This document shows positions 48,858 through 58,707 of a stretch of 64,000 bases of DNA, in pieces. Positions within the stretch are counted from its first letter, which is position 1, and each line of letters starts with the position of its first letter. Source of the stretch: Dongia rigui (GTDB lineage: Bacteria; Pseudomonadota; Alphaproteobacteria; Dongiales; Dongiaceae). Below the pieces are notes generated by a model, which worked only from the letters and a program-made list of their open reading frames with translations, did not search any database and was not told the origin of the DNA. Made by a program: the position numbers and the translations under genes. The stretch is from positions 2,294,001-2,358,000 of the forward strand of contig NZ_JAXCLX010000001.1 of NCBI RefSeq assembly GCF_034044635.1, in the 5' to 3' direction.

Positions 48858-48915
48858 AGCACAGCCGTAATGCGGCGGCAACCGTCACTGGACGCGATTT
48901 CGGTCTCGTTGCTGT

Positions 48916-49209
48916 CTACTTCCCGACCAGCGCATCGATAGCACGGGCGAGCGTCACGTCGCGGGCGCTGAGGCCCTTGCAGTCATGGGTGGTGAGGAGG
49001 ATCTCGACGCGGTTATAGACATTGGACCATTCGGGATGGTGGTCCTGCTTTTCAGCGAGCAGCGCCACGCGGTTCATGAAGCCCCAGGCTTCGACGAAAT
49101 CCTTGAAGCGGAAGCTGCGCTGCATGGCGTCGCGGCCGTCGACCTTCTGCCAGGCGGAAAGCTCGGCAAAGGCAGCGACCCGTTCCGGATCGGTCAATTT
49201 GGCGATCAT
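48916..49209 (-). CDS. phhB: Pterin-4a-carbinolamine dehydratase
   Basis: This enzyme dehydrates 4a-hydroxytetrahydrobiopterin after aromatic amino acid hydroxylation and so regenerates the pterin cofactor. The 97-residue protein has the family core [42 protein letters not shown]. This supplies the catalytic His pair (DHHPEW) and the later His (THD). ATG 49209 is the normal start. phhA (phenylalanine hydroxylase) is not nearby, so it may have the second, DCoH-like or pterin-related role seen in bacteria without PhhA. It lies 14 bp after a lipoprotein gene. Confidence 0.9.
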   Translation of the reverse strand: MIAKLTDPERVAAFAELSAWQKVDGRDAMQRSFRFKDFVEAWGFMNRVALLAEKQDHHPEWSNVYNRVEILLTTHDCKGLSARDVTLARAIDALVGK

Positions 49210-49223
49210 GCTGATACATTCCT

Positions 49224-49829
49224 CTAGCGGATAAGCGGACCCAGATATTGCGGGATGCTGGCTTCGAGCCGGGTGTTGAGATCCTTCATCGCGGTATCGA
49301 GCAGGTTGAAGAGCACGACCTCGCGCTGATTGAGCGTCATGTTTTCCGGCACGGTCTGCGAGCGGGTCACGGTTTCGGTGAGGCTGCCGGACTTCCCGGA
49401 AAGCGGGTTGCCCGCTTCGAGCTTCACGGTGATGGAAAGATCGAAGCGGTCGGATTGCTCGGTCTTCAGCGCGGCATTGACGCCGGATGAGCGCGGCAGC
49501 GGTACGCGCACGGCGCGCGCCTCGATGATCGTATAGGTGGCCTGCCCGCGCTGGCCCACGGCCTGCAGCCGGTCGCGTGCCCATTCCGTTGCCAGCGTCT
49601 CGGGCTTCTCTGGGTAATCGGCGGCATTGTCGTCGGCGTGATCGGCCGCGCGGTAATTGTTGACGATCTCGATCTGCGCCACGTCGAGCTTGATGGCGGG
49701 GAGATGCTGGAACGTGATCTCGGGGAAATGCTGGCGCTCCGGCGGGGTGTCGCAGGCGGCCAGCAGGGTGGCGGCGGCGAGGAGGGTGCTGAGGAGGGTG
49801 GTGCGGAGCAGGTTCTTGGCGGCAATCAT
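49224..49829 (-). CDS. Outer-membrane or periplasmic lipoprotein of unknown function
   Basis: A 201-residue protein with a lipobox LLAAC at about residues 22-26 after a hydrophobic signal ([21 protein letters not shown]). The Asp right after the Cys is the E. coli inner-membrane retention signal, but that rule is not general in alphaproteobacteria. The mature part is hydrophilic and beta-rich, with a repeat-free sequence ending [16 protein letters not shown]. No domain is recognised. It is first in a transcript with phhB. ATG 49829 starts the signal; longer frames run into the dyad region. Confidence 0.82.
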   Translation of the reverse strand: MIAAKNLLRTTLLSTLLAAATLLAACDTPPERQHFPEITFQHLPAIKLDVAQIEIVNNYRAADHADDNAADYPEKPETLATEWARDRLQAVGQRGQATYTIIEARAVRVPLPRSSGVNAALKTEQSDRFDLSITVKLEAGNPLSGKSGSLTETVTRSQTVPENMTLNQREVVLFNLLDTAMKDLNTRLEASIPQYLGPLIR

Positions 49830-49957
49830 GCTGGCTGTGGCCCCATGGACTGATGAAATCCCTGCCTCAACCACGCAAGGCGGCAGTCGTTCCGGCAGGG
49901 GCGGCCAGCGACCCTGCCAGGACGGCCGCCGCAGGTAAAGGTGCAGCAACAGGATGC

Positions 49958-49978
49958 AATTGCAAATCATTTGCAATT
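49958..49978. promoter_or_regulatory. Perfect 21-bp AT-rich palindrome, Fur-like layout
   Basis: Arms AATTGCAAAT (49958-49967) and ATTTGCAATT (49969-49978) flank a single central C. This TGCAAAT-N-ATTTGCA type of dyad has the layout of Fur/Mur family boxes in alphaproteobacteria (from memory). It lies between the divergent lipoprotein gene and the gene at 50043. Confidence 0.6.
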
Positions 49979-50042
49979 AGAGGAACGGGCCGGTAGGGTG
50001 CGTGGCTGACGGGGGGGATGGAATAAAGCGAGGACACTGCCG

Positions 50043-50570
50043 ATGGCGGCCAATGACAATGCCTGCCCCCATGATCTCGACGCGGCCACCGGCGATGGCG
50101 GTGCCGAGCGGGCGCTCGACTCGATGCCGTTTGCCGCCCAGTTCGCGATCTGGGCGGCGCGGGCCTGGGTGACGGCGCTGAAACTCGACCAGAGCTTTGC
50201 AACGGTCAGCGGCGACACCTTCCGCCGCTTCGAACTCAGCGCTGCAGAAAACGCGCTCGATGAGTTGTTCACGCTCGTCGCCACCTCCGCCGCGCGGCAG
50301 ATCGATATCCGCTGCATGAAGTGCCGCCTGGTGAGCGCCGACGAAACCCTGTTCCAGGAGGCCGTGGCGGCGGCGCAGGCGGACAATGCCTTTGGCGCCT
50401 ATACCGCCTTGCGCCAGTGGCTGCCGCCGGCAGCCGCGCGCATCGGCTTTCGCGCGCTCTATCGCTTTGCTCACCTCTTAGGGGAAAAGCAACTGCGCAT
50501 GCCGGCGGTGGCGGCCGCGCACGAGGCGACAGCGGCGCCCTACCAAATGCCCTCCGTGGCATTGCACTGA
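50043..50570 (+). CDS. Unknown protein with a CxxC motif
   Basis: A 175-residue cytoplasmic protein with no signal or membrane helix. The N-terminal 20 residues are hydrophilic. A helical block (FAAQFAIWAARAWVTALKL and LSAAENALDELFTLVATS) is followed by RQIDIRCMKCRLVSADETLF, with a CxxC at about residues 92-95 that could bind iron, zinc or be redox-active. I do not recognise a family. It lies 64 bp downstream of the perfect palindrome at 49958-49978, so its expression may follow metal status. Confidence 0.7.
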   Translation: MAANDNACPHDLDAATGDGGAERALDSMPFAAQFAIWAARAWVTALKLDQSFATVSGDTFRRFELSAAENALDELFTLVATSAARQIDIRCMKCRLVSADETLFQEAVAAAQADNAFGAYTALRQWLPPAAARIGFRALYRFAHLLGEKQLRMPAVAAAHEATAAPYQMPSVALH

Positions 50571-50817
50571 GAGCTGTCAAATCCGACAATAAGCCAATGT
50601 TCCTAATACGTTAGAAATCAATTAACCTTGCGCGTCCTGACTGCCCGCGCGATCATCGGGGCATGTTTGGACAGCATCCATGTCAGCAAGACGATCATGC
50701 GGCGGCGCAGTTGCCACCGGCGGGTGGCTGATGGTTCCGGCCGGCCGAGAAGGCGATGGGGCGCTGGCAGGTGTGAACCAGAATGCGGCGCCCATGCCCC
50801 TCGCCAAAGGGGAGGAG

Positions 50818-52575
50818 ATGCGGCCCATCGCGGCGCGCTTTCATGCAGCCCCGCTGTTTCTGGCCGTGCCGCTCGCGATCCTCGTCATCGGCTGCCTTGC
50901 CACCTTTGCGGTCTATACCGAATTGCTGCGCAGCGCCGACGATGCCTGGCAGGAAGTGGCGCGCAATCAGACGGAGCGGCTCGACCGGGGCTTCGCCGAT
51001 GCGCTGCGGGCGACGCAGCCGCCGCTCCGCGCGATCACCGGCCTGTTCCTGGGTTCGGAGAATGTCGAGCGCGCGGAATTCGACCGCGCCATTGCAGCCC
51101 TTGCGCCCAATGATACCGACCCGTCCGACATCGCCATCGCCTATCTGCAGGCGGATAAGAGCGGCACGTATCAGATCCCCTTTGCGACCGGTTTCACGCG
51201 CTATGGACCGAACAGCCTCAAGCCCGGCGGCTGGCCGGGTCTTGCCACTGCGGTGAAGCCTGCGGCACAGCAGCCGCAACGCCTGATGATGTCGCCGCAA
51301 CCGGTGTTCAACGACATGATCGGCCCGCGCTTTGCGCTGTTCGTGGCACTGAAGGGCGGTGCTGCGCCGCCCTTGCTGGTGGCGCCGCTGGATCTCGAGC
51401 ATATCCTCGCCAATTTCGTGGCAACGCAGGTGCCAAGCGGGCTGCAGCTTGCCGTCTCGCACCGGGCGATGATCAATGGCACGGTCTACCCGGTCGCCTA
51501 TCGGCCCCTGCCCGGCGAGGCCAGCGCGAATGCGGTGCAGGGCGCCTTGGGGCAGGTGCCGCTGGTGCTGACCACGCGCCTCGTCTTTGCCGATGCCGAA
51601 TGGCAGTTGAGCTGGACCGTGGCAGCCAATTTCCAGGGCGGGCCCAATCGCAACCTTGCCAACACGGTGCTGGTGGGCGGGCTGTGCTTTTCATTGCTCT
51701 GCGCCGTGCTGTTCCTGCTGGCGCGCCATGAGATCAAGCGCGAGCGCGCGCATGCATCGACTGCCAAGCAGGCCGCCAACATGTTCCGCCGCCACATGTT
51801 GGAACTGAGCCAGGCGCGCGACGCCGCTGAACAGGCGAGCCGGGCGAAATCGCAATTCCTCGCCAACATGAGTCACGAATTGCGCACGCCCTTGAATGCC
51901 ATCATCGGCTTTTCCGACATGATGCGCCTGGGGATCGGCGGCCGGGTCGAGAACGAGAAGCATCTGGAATGCGTCAAGCATATCAGCGACAGCGGCACGC
52001 TGCTATTCAAGCTGATCGACCAGCTGTTCGACACCGCCAAGATCGAGAGCGGCCAGGTCGAACTGTTGGAGGAGCCGCACAATGCCGAGGCGCTGGCGCG
52101 CGAGGCCATTGCCCTGGTGCAGCCGGCCGCCAACGTCAAACGCATCCGGCTGGTGCTGGAAGCGGCGCCCGATCTGCCGCCCTGGGTGGTCGATCACCGC
52201 GCGGCGCTGCAGATCCTCAACAATCTCCTCACCAATGCGGTGAAATTCTCGGGCCGCGATTCGCGGGTGCTGCTCAATTTGCAGCGCCTGGGCGATGGCG
52301 GGCTGGGCGTTTCGGTCGGCGACCAGGGGCCGGGCATCGCGCCCGACATCCTGCCGCGCATTTTCGAGCGCTTCTCGCGCGGCGATCCGATGGTCGCCGG
52401 CAAGGAGGAGGGGCTGGGCCTCGGCCTCTGGATCGTGCGCAATCTGGTCGAGATGCATCGCGGCGAGGTGAGCGTCGAGAGCGAGCTTGGCCGCGGCACC
52501 ACCATTCACCTGCGCTTCCCCCCGCCGGAGCGGTCGCAGCATGTCTTCGACCCGGTGCTGATTCCGGCCGATTGA
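50818..52575 (+). CDS. Membrane sensor histidine kinase
   Basis: A protein of about 585 residues. A first helix ([21 protein letters not shown]) and a second near residue 290 ([20 protein letters not shown]) enclose a periplasmic sensor region that resembles CHASE-type domains. After a coiled linker come the H box [21 protein letters not shown] box [11 protein letters not shown]1 DQGPGI and G2 GLGLGL. All catalytic motifs are intact. No response regulator gene is adjacent. I start at ATG 50818 with AGGGGAGGAG before it; an ATG at 50680 is possible and would add 46 residues. Confidence 0.9.
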   Translation: MRPIAARFHAAPLFLAVPLAILVIGCLATFAVYTELLRSADDAWQEVARNQTERLDRGFADALRATQPPLRAITGLFLGSENVERAEFDRAIAALAPNDTDPSDIAIAYLQADKSGTYQIPFATGFTRYGPNSLKPGGWPGLATAVKPAAQQPQRLMMSPQPVFNDMIGPRFALFVALKGGAAPPLLVAPLDLEHILANFVATQVPSGLQLAVSHRAMINGTVYPVAYRPLPGEASANAVQGALGQVPLVLTTRLVFADAEWQLSWTVAANFQGGPNRNLANTVLVGGLCFSLLCAVLFLLARHEIKRERAHASTAKQAANMFRRHMLELSQARDAAEQASRAKSQFLANMSHELRTPLNAIIGFSDMMRLGIGGRVENEKHLECVKHISDSGTLLFKLIDQLFDTAKIESGQVELLEEPHNAEALAREAIALVQPAANVKRIRLVLEAAPDLPPWVVDHRAALQILNNLLTNAVKFSGRDSRVLLNLQRLGDGGLGVSVGDQGPGIAPDILPRIFERFSRGDPMVAGKEEGLGLGLWIVRNLVEMHRGEVSVESELGRGTTIHLRFPPPERSQHVFDPVLIPAD

Positions 52576-52599
52576 GCGATCAGCCCAACCGGCGCGGGG

Positions 52600-53592
52600 T
52601 CAGTCCACAGGCGGTTTCACGTCGCTGCGCGCGAAGCGGTATTCGCTGTTGCAGAACTCGCAGGTGACGATGAGGGCGCCATCGACGGCCAGATCGTCGA
52701 GTTCCTCTTTGCCCAGGGAGCGCAGCACATTCTCGACGCGGTGGCGCGAACAGCGGCATTGCGCTTTGAGCGCGTGGCCGGTGAAGACGCGCACACCGTC
52801 TTCGTGGAACAGGCGGTAGAGCAGATCGTTGATGCCGGTCTCGGGCCCCAGCAATTCCTTGTCCTGGGCGCTGGCCATCAGCACCACGGCGCGCCGCCAG
52901 GCGTCCTCGGCTTCCTCGCCGTCGATGTCGCTGCTGCCTTCGCCACCCTGCCAGTCATGGGGCTTCGATCCGTCCGGCGTCCAGCCGCCGCCTTCCGGGC
53001 GGTGATGTCCGCCCTGGCTGGGCAGGCGCTGCAGCATGATGGCGCCGGCACGCCAGCCGCCGGGATGATTCTCGATCGCCAGCTTGAAGGCGGCCTGCAG
53101 CTGTTCGGATTGCTGGAAATAATGGTGGATGCAGTCAACCAGACTCTGCCCTTCCAACTCGACAATGCCCTGGTAACGCTCGGCATGCTCGCCCTGGTCG
53201 ACGGTGAAGGCGAGATACCCGCCGCCCGTAAGACGCATGAGATTGGCGGAGGCCGCCGGTATCGCCGCCACCGCATCCTTGTCGAACTGGGCATAGCCGC
53301 GCACAGCGCCACCCGACGTCACATCGGCTACCAGCACGCGGACGGCACCGTTGCCCTTGGCCTGCAGGGTGAAGACGCCCTCGTATTTCAAGGTCGCGGC
53401 GAGCACCGCGGCAAGTGCCATCATCTCGGTGAGGAGATGCGCTACCGGTTCCGGATAGGCGTGTTTGGCGATGATCTCGCTGGCGACACCATCGAGGCGC
53501 ACCAGGCGTCCACGGACGCCGTGCCCCTCGATCTGGAATGGTTGGACGAAGTCGCTGATGGGTGGGGTGATGCTGCTAGGTTCCATGCCCAT
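52600..53592 (-). CDS. hslO: Redox-regulated chaperone Hsp33
   Basis: Hsp33 is a holdase that is switched on by oxidative unfolding. The zinc-binding, redox-sensing cysteines are present near the C-terminus as CRC and, about 28 residues later, CEFC. The N-terminal domain contains LLTEMMALAAVLAATLKYEG, VLVADVTSGGAVRGYAQFD and a QSEQL helix. The protein has about 330 residues from ATG 53592; ATG 53586 or 53595 is also possible. It has an extra His/Gly-rich loop (GGHHRPEGGGWTPDG). It follows argF by 4 bp, so it is in the argD-argF transcript. Confidence 0.93.
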   Translation of the reverse strand: MGMEPSSITPPISDFVQPFQIEGHGVRGRLVRLDGVASEIIAKHAYPEPVAHLLTEMMALAAVLAATLKYEGVFTLQAKGNGAVRVLVADVTSGGAVRGYAQFDKDAVAAIPAASANLMRLTGGGYLAFTVDQGEHAERYQGIVELEGQSLVDCIHHYFQQSEQLQAAFKLAIENHPGGWRAGAIMLQRLPSQGGHHRPEGGGWTPDGSKPHDWQGGEGSSDIDGEEAEDAWRRAVVLMASAQDKELLGPETGINDLLYRLFHEDGVRVFTGHALKAQCRCSRHRVENVLRSLGKEELDDLAVDGALIVTCEFCNSEYRFARSDVKPPVD

Positions 53593-53596
53593 CATA

Positions 53597-54517
53597 TTAA
53601 AGCAGGCCGAGGCACCAATAAAGAATCCCCTGCTGGGCATGAAGGCGATTCTCGGCCTCGTCCCAGACCACCGATTGCGGGCCGTCGATCACCGCTGCGG
53701 TCATCTCGTCGCCGCGATGGGCAGGCAGGCAATGCATGAAGATGGCCTTCGGGTCGGCGAGCTTCATCAGCTTCTCGTCAACCTGGAAGCGGCGCAGCTG
53801 TTCGGTGCGGTCGAAGGTGTCGGCATCGCCCATCGAGACCCAAGTGTCGGTGACGATGCAATGGGCGCCCTTGGCGGCCTCCTGCGGGTTGTCGGAGATC
53901 TTCACCTTGCCGCCATTCTCATGCGCCCAGTTGATGACGTCGCGCGGTGGGGCGAGATTGGCCGGGCAGGCGATGTTGAGCTCGAAATCGAAGCGCACGG
54001 CGGCGTGGATCCAGCTCGTTGCCATGTTGTTGCCGTCACCGGACCAGGTGATGCGCTTACCCTGGATCGGCCCCAGATGCTCCTCGAAGGTCATCACGTC
54101 GGCCATCAGCTGGCAGGGATGGGTGCGGTCGGTGAGGCCGTTGATGACGGGGACGGTAGCGTATTCCGCCAGTTCCATCAGCTTCGATTCCTTGGTGGTG
54201 CGCACCATGATGCAATCGACATAGCGCGACAGCACGCGGGCGGTGTCGGCCACTGTCTCGCCGCGGCCCAATTGCGAGCTTTCGCGTTCCAGCACGACGA
54301 CTTCGCCGCCCAGCGCCTTCATGCCGATTTCGAAGGAAACGCGGGTGCGGGTCGAGGGCTTCTCGAAGATCATCGCCAGCTTCTTGTCGGCAAAGGGCTT
54401 GGCATTGCCATCCGGAAAATTCTTGGCCTTCACGGCTTTCGAGACATCGATGATGCGCCGCAGATCGGCCCCCGACATAATGTCGAGATCGAGGAAGTGC
54501 TTGGGTGATTTGGTCAT
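53597..54517 (-). CDS. argF: Ornithine carbamoyltransferase
   Basis: ArgF makes citrulline from ornithine and carbamoyl phosphate in arginine synthesis. The 306-residue protein has the carbamoyl phosphate loop [15 protein letters not shown] (residues about 48-62), [36 protein letters not shown] and the ornithine loop [12 protein letters not shown] chose ATG 54517, 5 bp after the argD stop, as the frame runs further upstream only as antisense-like sequence. It is between argD and hslO in one transcript. Confidence 0.96.
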   Translation of the reverse strand: MTKSPKHFLDLDIMSGADLRRIIDVSKAVKAKNFPDGNAKPFADKKLAMIFEKPSTRTRVSFEIGMKALGGEVVVLERESSQLGRGETVADTARVLSRYVDCIMVRTTKESKLMELAEYATVPVINGLTDRTHPCQLMADVMTFEEHLGPIQGKRITWSGDGNNMATSWIHAAVRFDFELNIACPANLAPPRDVINWAHENGGKVKISDNPQEAAKGAHCIVTDTWVSMGDADTFDRTEQLRRFQVDEKLMKLADPKAIFMHCLPAHRGDEMTAAVIDGPQSVVWDEAENRLHAQQGILYWCLGLL

Positions 54518-54522
54518 TTTAT

Positions 54523-55713
54523 TCACGCAGCTTTCGCTTGGGCCGCCACGGCGGCAATCATGTCGATGGCGGAATCGATTTCCGCATGGGTGATGATGAG
54601 CGGCGGCAACAGGCGCACCGTGTTGTCGCCGGCGCCGACGGTGAGGAGGCCGACACCGCGCAGGCGTTCGACCACGTCGGTATTGACCACCTCTGGAACG
54701 CATTTGAGGCCGCGCATCAATCCCTTGCCGTGTTTGGCCGCAAACGTGCCCGGGAAGCGCTTCAGCAGCTCGTCGATGCGGGCATCGAGATGGGCGCCGG
54801 CCTTGTTGACATGCGCCATCAGGTCGGTGTCGAGGACGATGTCGAGCACGGCGTTGCCGACCGCCATGGCGAGCGGGTTGCCGCCGAAGGTCGTCCCATG
54901 CGCGCCGGGACCGAAGGCTGCCGCCACCTTGCTGGTGGCAAGGCAGGCGCCCATCGGGAAGCCGCCGCCGATACCCTTGGCGATCGAGACGATGTCCGGG
55001 GTGATGCCAGCCCATTCATGGGCCAGGAACTTGCCCGTACGCCCGACGCCGGATTGCACCTCGTCGAACATGAGGAGCAGGCCGAATTCGTCGCAGACCT
55101 TGCGCAGGCCTTTTAGGAAGTCGATGTCGGCGGCACGCATGCCGCCTTCGCCCTGCACCGGCTCGACGAGGATCGCGGCCGTTTCCGGCCCGATCTTGGC
55201 GCGCACTTCATTGAGGTTGTTGAAGGCGCAATGGTCGAAACCGTCGACATTGGGCGCATAGCCCTTGAGGTATTTCTCGTTACCGGCAGCGGCCAAGGTC
55301 GAGAGTGTGCGGCCGTGGAACGAGCCTTCGAAGCCGATGACGCGGTAGCGCTTCGGATCGCCGAAATCGTCATGATATTTGCGGATCAGCTTCAAGCCGC
55401 ATTCGATCGCCTCGGCACCGGAATTGGCGAAGAAGACCTGGTCGGCAAAGGTCGCCTTGGTGAGACGTTCGGCAAGCCGCGTCTGGCCCGGCACCTGATA
55501 GAGGTTCGAGGTGTGCCACAGCTTGCCCGCCTGGTCGGTCAGCGCCTTCACCAGATGCGGATGGGCATGGCCCAGCGCCGTCACGGCGATGCCGCTGGCG
55601 AAATCGAGGAATCGTCGCCCGTCGCCCGTGAAGAGATAGGCGCCCTCGCCGCGCTCGAAGGCGAGGTCGGAGCGGGCATAGGTCTGCATCAGGCTGCTGG
55701 GCTTGGTGGTCAT
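54523..55713 (-). CDS. argD: Acetylornithine aminotransferase ArgD
   Basis: ArgD is a PLP-dependent enzyme that converts N-acetylglutamate semialdehyde to N-acetylornithine, and often also acts in lysine synthesis. The 396-residue protein has [76 protein letters not shown] and [14 protein letters not shown] with the PLP lysine. ATG 55713 is the expected start. It is the first gene of argD-argF-hslO. Confidence 0.95.
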   Translation of the reverse strand: MTTKPSSLMQTYARSDLAFERGEGAYLFTGDGRRFLDFASGIAVTALGHAHPHLVKALTDQAGKLWHTSNLYQVPGQTRLAERLTKATFADQVFFANSGAEAIECGLKLIRKYHDDFGDPKRYRVIGFEGSFHGRTLSTLAAAGNEKYLKGYAPNVDGFDHCAFNNLNEVRAKIGPETAAILVEPVQGEGGMRAADIDFLKGLRKVCDEFGLLLMFDEVQSGVGRTGKFLAHEWAGITPDIVSIAKGIGGGFPMGACLATSKVAAAFGPGAHGTTFGGNPLAMAVGNAVLDIVLDTDLMAHVNKAGAHLDARIDELLKRFPGTFAAKHGKGLMRGLKCVPEVVNTDVVERLRGVGLLTVGAGDNTVRLLPPLIITHAEIDSAIDMIAAVAAQAKAA

Positions 55714-56093
55714 TTTGGCCTCGGGACATGGGTCAAAAAGGGCCGTTTCCGGCCCGGAAAGCGGCGACTATCGGGAGGGTGGCCCCCTTCTGTCAACCGC
55801 AGGTGAAAAACGAATGGAAACAAGGGCTACGAAGCTGGGCCACGATCATCTGGGTTCCTTGCAGGCATGAAAAACCCCGCCGACCGGTCTGGTGGGCAGG
55901 GGCGCTGTTCGCTCGAACGGGGGCCGGGATTTACGCGCCGGCGGGCTGTTCCGTTCGTGCCAAAAGCTGACCGCTCCGCACCTTGGTGCAGGGTCGACGT
56001 CGTTCAGCATTGGCGAGAAGTTTCAACATGGCGGGGAAAGTAGGGAAACCGTGCCGCTGGGTCAAGGTTTCTGGAGATCGGGGCTTCAGGCAA
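55714..56093. other. Gap between argD and the ABC permease genes
   Basis: About 380 bp without a convincing gene. It must hold the argD promoter. It has a terminator-like hairpin for the upstream permease genes at 55869-55902 and a short tandem repeat, TCAGGGCTTCAGGC, near 56082-56109. I saw no small RNA signature. Confidence 0.35.
55869..55902 (-). terminator. Probable terminator downstream of the ABC permease genes
   Basis: Read on the minus strand, CCCACC ... GGCGGGG is followed by TTTTT (55869-55873). The hairpin is imperfect and lies about 190 bp after the permease stop, so the assignment is moderate. Confidence 0.5.
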
Positions 56094-56900
56094 TCAGGGC
56101 TTCAGGCGATAGCCGCGGCGGAACCAGACATAGGTGAGGGCGAAGAGGGCGACATTGATCGCCAGCAGAACACCCGCCCCGATCATCGGATCGGCCGAGC
56201 CGGTCCCGGTCATGCCGAAGCGGAAGCCGTCGATGGCATAGAAGACCGGGTTAAAGCGCACCAGGGCCTGCCCCGCCTCGGGCAGGTTCTCGATGCGGTA
56301 GAAGAGGCCGGAGAGAAAGGAGAGCGGCAGCAGCAGGAAGGTATGGACGGCGGCGAAGCTGTCCCATTTTTCCGCCCAGATGCCGACCAGGATGCCGATG
56401 AGGGCATGGAGCATCATGCCCATAAGGGCGAAGAAGACGAGGGCGCCAACGCTGTAAAGCGAGAGATTGGCGAAGAAAAGGGTGACGAGCGCAACGGCGA
56501 TGCCGACGGCGCCACCGGCAAGGCAGCAGCCGCCGAGATAGCCCAGCACCCGCTCGGCCGGGGCAAGCGGCGCCATCAGCAGATCGGCGATGACGCGTTC
56601 ATGCTTGTCGAAGATGAAGGAGCCAGCGGCGCATTCGAAGGCCTTTTCGCAGGCGACGAAGATGATAAGGCCGGGGGCGATGAAATTGAGGAGATCGGCA
56701 TTGCTCTCTGCCGTGCCGGTGGTGCGCAGGGCGAGGTGGAAGACGGCGAGGTAGAGCAGGCTGGAAACGACCGGGCCCAGGATCTGGTAGTTGTAATCCT
56801 GAAGGCCGCGCCGCGCCTCGCGCTGGATCAGCGTGGCAAGGCCCATCCAATTGACCGGGCCGAAACGCCGCAGGGGCGCCAGCCGGGATGTTACGCTCAT
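56094..56900 (-). CDS. ABC-2 type transporter permease, second of two
   Basis: A 268-residue protein with about six helices: LGPVVSSLLYLAVFHLALR, FIAPGLIIFVACEKAFEC, LGYLGGCCLAGGAVGIAVALVTLFF, and a C-terminal YAIDGFRFGMTG loop and last helix. It belongs to the ABC-2 permeases (NodJ/drug export type). Its start overlaps the upstream permease stop by 4 bp. It is a diverged paralogue of that gene: both begin with ...NW(M/I)GL and end in similar YxIDGFR segments. No ATPase gene is in this window region, so the energy source must lie elsewhere. Confidence 0.88.
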   Translation of the reverse strand: MSVTSRLAPLRRFGPVNWMGLATLIQREARRGLQDYNYQILGPVVSSLLYLAVFHLALRTTGTAESNADLLNFIAPGLIIFVACEKAFECAAGSFIFDKHERVIADLLMAPLAPAERVLGYLGGCCLAGGAVGIAVALVTLFFANLSLYSVGALVFFALMGMMLHALIGILVGIWAEKWDSFAAVHTFLLLPLSFLSGLFYRIENLPEAGQALVRFNPVFYAIDGFRFGMTGTGSADPMIGAGVLLAINVALFALTYVWFRRGYRLKP

Positions 56901-57709
56901 GGCTTCATCCGGCTGCCGTGTTCGAAGCTCAAATAATTGGCCATGAGCAACGCCAAATTGACCGCGACGAGCGTCACCACGCCAGCCAGGAGCGAGCCGT
57001 CGGCATGGCCGATGAGGCCATAGCGGAAGCCGTCGATCATGTAGAAGAACGGGTTGAGATGGGCGAGCAGCCGCCCGAATTCCGGCAGGCGCTCGGTCGA
57101 ATAGAAGGTGCCGGAGAGGAATGCCAAGGGCGTGATGATGAAATTGGTCACCGCCGCCATGTGGTCGAATTTTTCCGCGTAGATGCCGGCGACAACACCC
57201 AATTGCGCCAGCATCAGGCTGGCCATCGCGGCATAGAACAGCATCGCCCACAAATGGGTGAGATGGAGCGGGACGAAGACCCAGATGGCGGCCGCTGTGG
57301 CAAGGCCAACCACGATGCCGCGGGTAAGCCCGCCCAAGGCCAGCGCCAGCGTGATCTCGAACGCGGTCAAGGGCGGCATCAGCAGATCGACGATATTGCC
57401 CTGGATCTTGGCGATCATCAGTGACGAGGAGGTGTTGGCGAAGGCGTTCTGGGTCATCGCCATCATGATGAGGCCGGGGGCGAGGAATTCCATATAGGGA
57501 ACGCCGCCCACCAGATCGACCGAGTGGCCCATGGCCAGCACGAAGACGGCGAGGAACAGCAAGGTGGTGACCATCGGCGCCATGACGGTCTGGGTCGCCA
57601 CCGTCAGGAAGCGGCGCACTTCCTTGCGGTAGAGCGTGTAGAGGCCGATCCAGTTGATGGCGCCGTAGCGGCGGGGGGCCAAAGTGGTTCTTGAGAGCGT
57701 GGCGTTCAT
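56897..57709 (-). CDS. ABC-2 type transporter permease, first of two
   Basis: A 270-residue membrane protein with about six helices. Blocks are GAINWIGLYTLYRKEVRRFL, TVMAPMVTTLLFLAVFVLAMG, FLAPGLIMMAMTQNAFANTSSSLMIAKIQGN, and PLAFLSGTFYSTERLPEFGRLLAHLNPFFYMIDGFRYG. These are characteristic of the ABC-2 family (NodJ-like). It is the first gene of a two-permease unit. The two permeases may form a heterodimer, or the second may be a duplication with a new role. The cognate ATPase is not seen in this window. Confidence 0.9.
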   Translation of the reverse strand: MNATLSRTTLAPRRYGAINWIGLYTLYRKEVRRFLTVATQTVMAPMVTTLLFLAVFVLAMGHSVDLVGGVPYMEFLAPGLIMMAMTQNAFANTSSSLMIAKIQGNIVDLLMPPLTAFEITLALALGGLTRGIVVGLATAAAIWVFVPLHLTHLWAMLFYAAMASLMLAQLGVVAGIYAEKFDHMAAVTNFIITPLAFLSGTFYSTERLPEFGRLLAHLNPFFYMIDGFRYGLIGHADGSLLAGVVTLVAVNLALLMANYLSFEHGSRMKP

Positions 57710-57800
57710 GATGGGGCGAAACTAGTGCGCCCGGGGATGGCGTGCAATGGGCACGCACCGCATGACGGCATCCCACACACCTCATACCGTCATGCCCGAT

Positions 57801-57894
57801 ACCGTCATGACCGGGCCCAGCGTTGATCCCACTGGCCGGGCATCCACTCTCTCAGCCGCACCAGTGGATCCCCGGGTCATCGCCCGGGGATGAC
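57801..57894. repeat. Palindromic repeat, family B copy 5
   Basis: Ends ACCGTCATGACCGGGCCC...CCGGGCATCCACT and CAGTGGATCCCCGGGTC...CGGGGATGACGC are inverted. It lies between the divergent-strand ends of the permease unit and the next minus-strand gene, 15 bp before the end of the secreted gene's stop region. Confidence 0.8.
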
Positions 57895-57909
57895 GCATTC
57901 AGAGACGAA

Positions 57910-58707
57910 CTACTCGATATCGGCCAAACGGGCCTGCATGCTGTCCTTGGCGCTGGTCATGGTGAAGACCAGGTCGTAATGGCCCAGTTCCGTGGGATCC
58001 CAGGCGGCGACGGTCACATTCCCCCGCTGCCACGTGGGGACATCCATCTTGAAGGCGATGCCGGGGGCGATTTCGACGCGGTCGCGTTTGACCGCCGAAT
58101 CCCCCAGGCGCTCGTTGAGGCCGGCCATCAGCTTATAGCCGTCCTTGGCGCGGACGGGGCTGACGCGGGCGGCCACCAGCGTGTACTGCTTGCCGCCGCT
58201 GTCGGTAAGATCATTGCCGCCATAGAGGGCACCGGAGAAACCGGTGTCGTCGAAGCTTGCCTGGCTGACATCGGCCTCTTCATCGGCGCTGCCGCGCTCG
58301 GCCACTTCCATGAAGTCGAAGCGCAGGCGCGACTTGACGCCGTTGATCTCAAATTCGACCGGGCGCCACCAGGAAAGGTTGGCCGGGTCCGGCGCCACCA
58401 CGCGGCAGGTCAGGATGCCGACACTCTCATAGCGCTGCTCGTCGCGGGCGACATAGCCGACCATGCGGTTTTCCAACGCCGGGTCGTCGGCGCATTTCAC
58501 CGTGGCGCCCTTGGGCAAATCCTTGAAGGGCAGCTTCATGTTCTTGAACTGGGTGAGGCTGGTGCCAAAGCGGTAACCGAGCGACGCCTCGTCCATGCCG
58601 GCCGAGGCAGGCGTGGCGCAGAGGGTCGCCGCCGCTGCGGAAAAAGCGCAAGTCATCAGCACAGCGGCGCAGGTGCGGCCTGCAGCCGTCGTCACAAAGC
58701 GCGTCAT
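57910..58707 (-). CDS. Secreted protein of unknown function
   Basis: A 265-residue protein with a signal peptide (residues about 1-36; TPASAG is the likely cleavage region). The mature part (about 230 residues) contains LPKGATVKCADDPALENRMV, the WWRPVEFEINGVKSRLRFDF block and a C-terminal AWDPTELGHYDLVFTM. It is beta-rich and without membrane helices, so probably periplasmic. No domain is recognised. Long frames upstream of ATG 58707 lack protein-like composition. It is a monocistronic gene on the minus strand between the permeases and the fatty acid genes. Confidence 0.78.
   Translation of the reverse strand: MTRFVTTAAGRTCAAVLMTCAFSAAAATLCATPASAGMDEASLGYRFGTSLTQFKNMKLPFKDLPKGATVKCADDPALENRMVGYVARDEQRYESVGILTCRVVAPDPANLSWWRPVEFEINGVKSRLRFDFMEVAERGSADEEADVSQASFDDTGFSGALYGGNDLTDSGGKQYTLVAARVSPVRAKDGYKLMAGLNERLGDSAVKRDRVEIAPGIAFKMDVPTWQRGNVTVAAWDPTELGHYDLVFTMTSAKDSMQARLADIE

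Noticed and set aside
55740-56090. A structured RNA such as SRP RNA or 6S RNA in the gap after argD
   Set aside because: The conserved SRP loop sequence is absent and no long stem is evident. The T-run hairpin is better read as a terminator.
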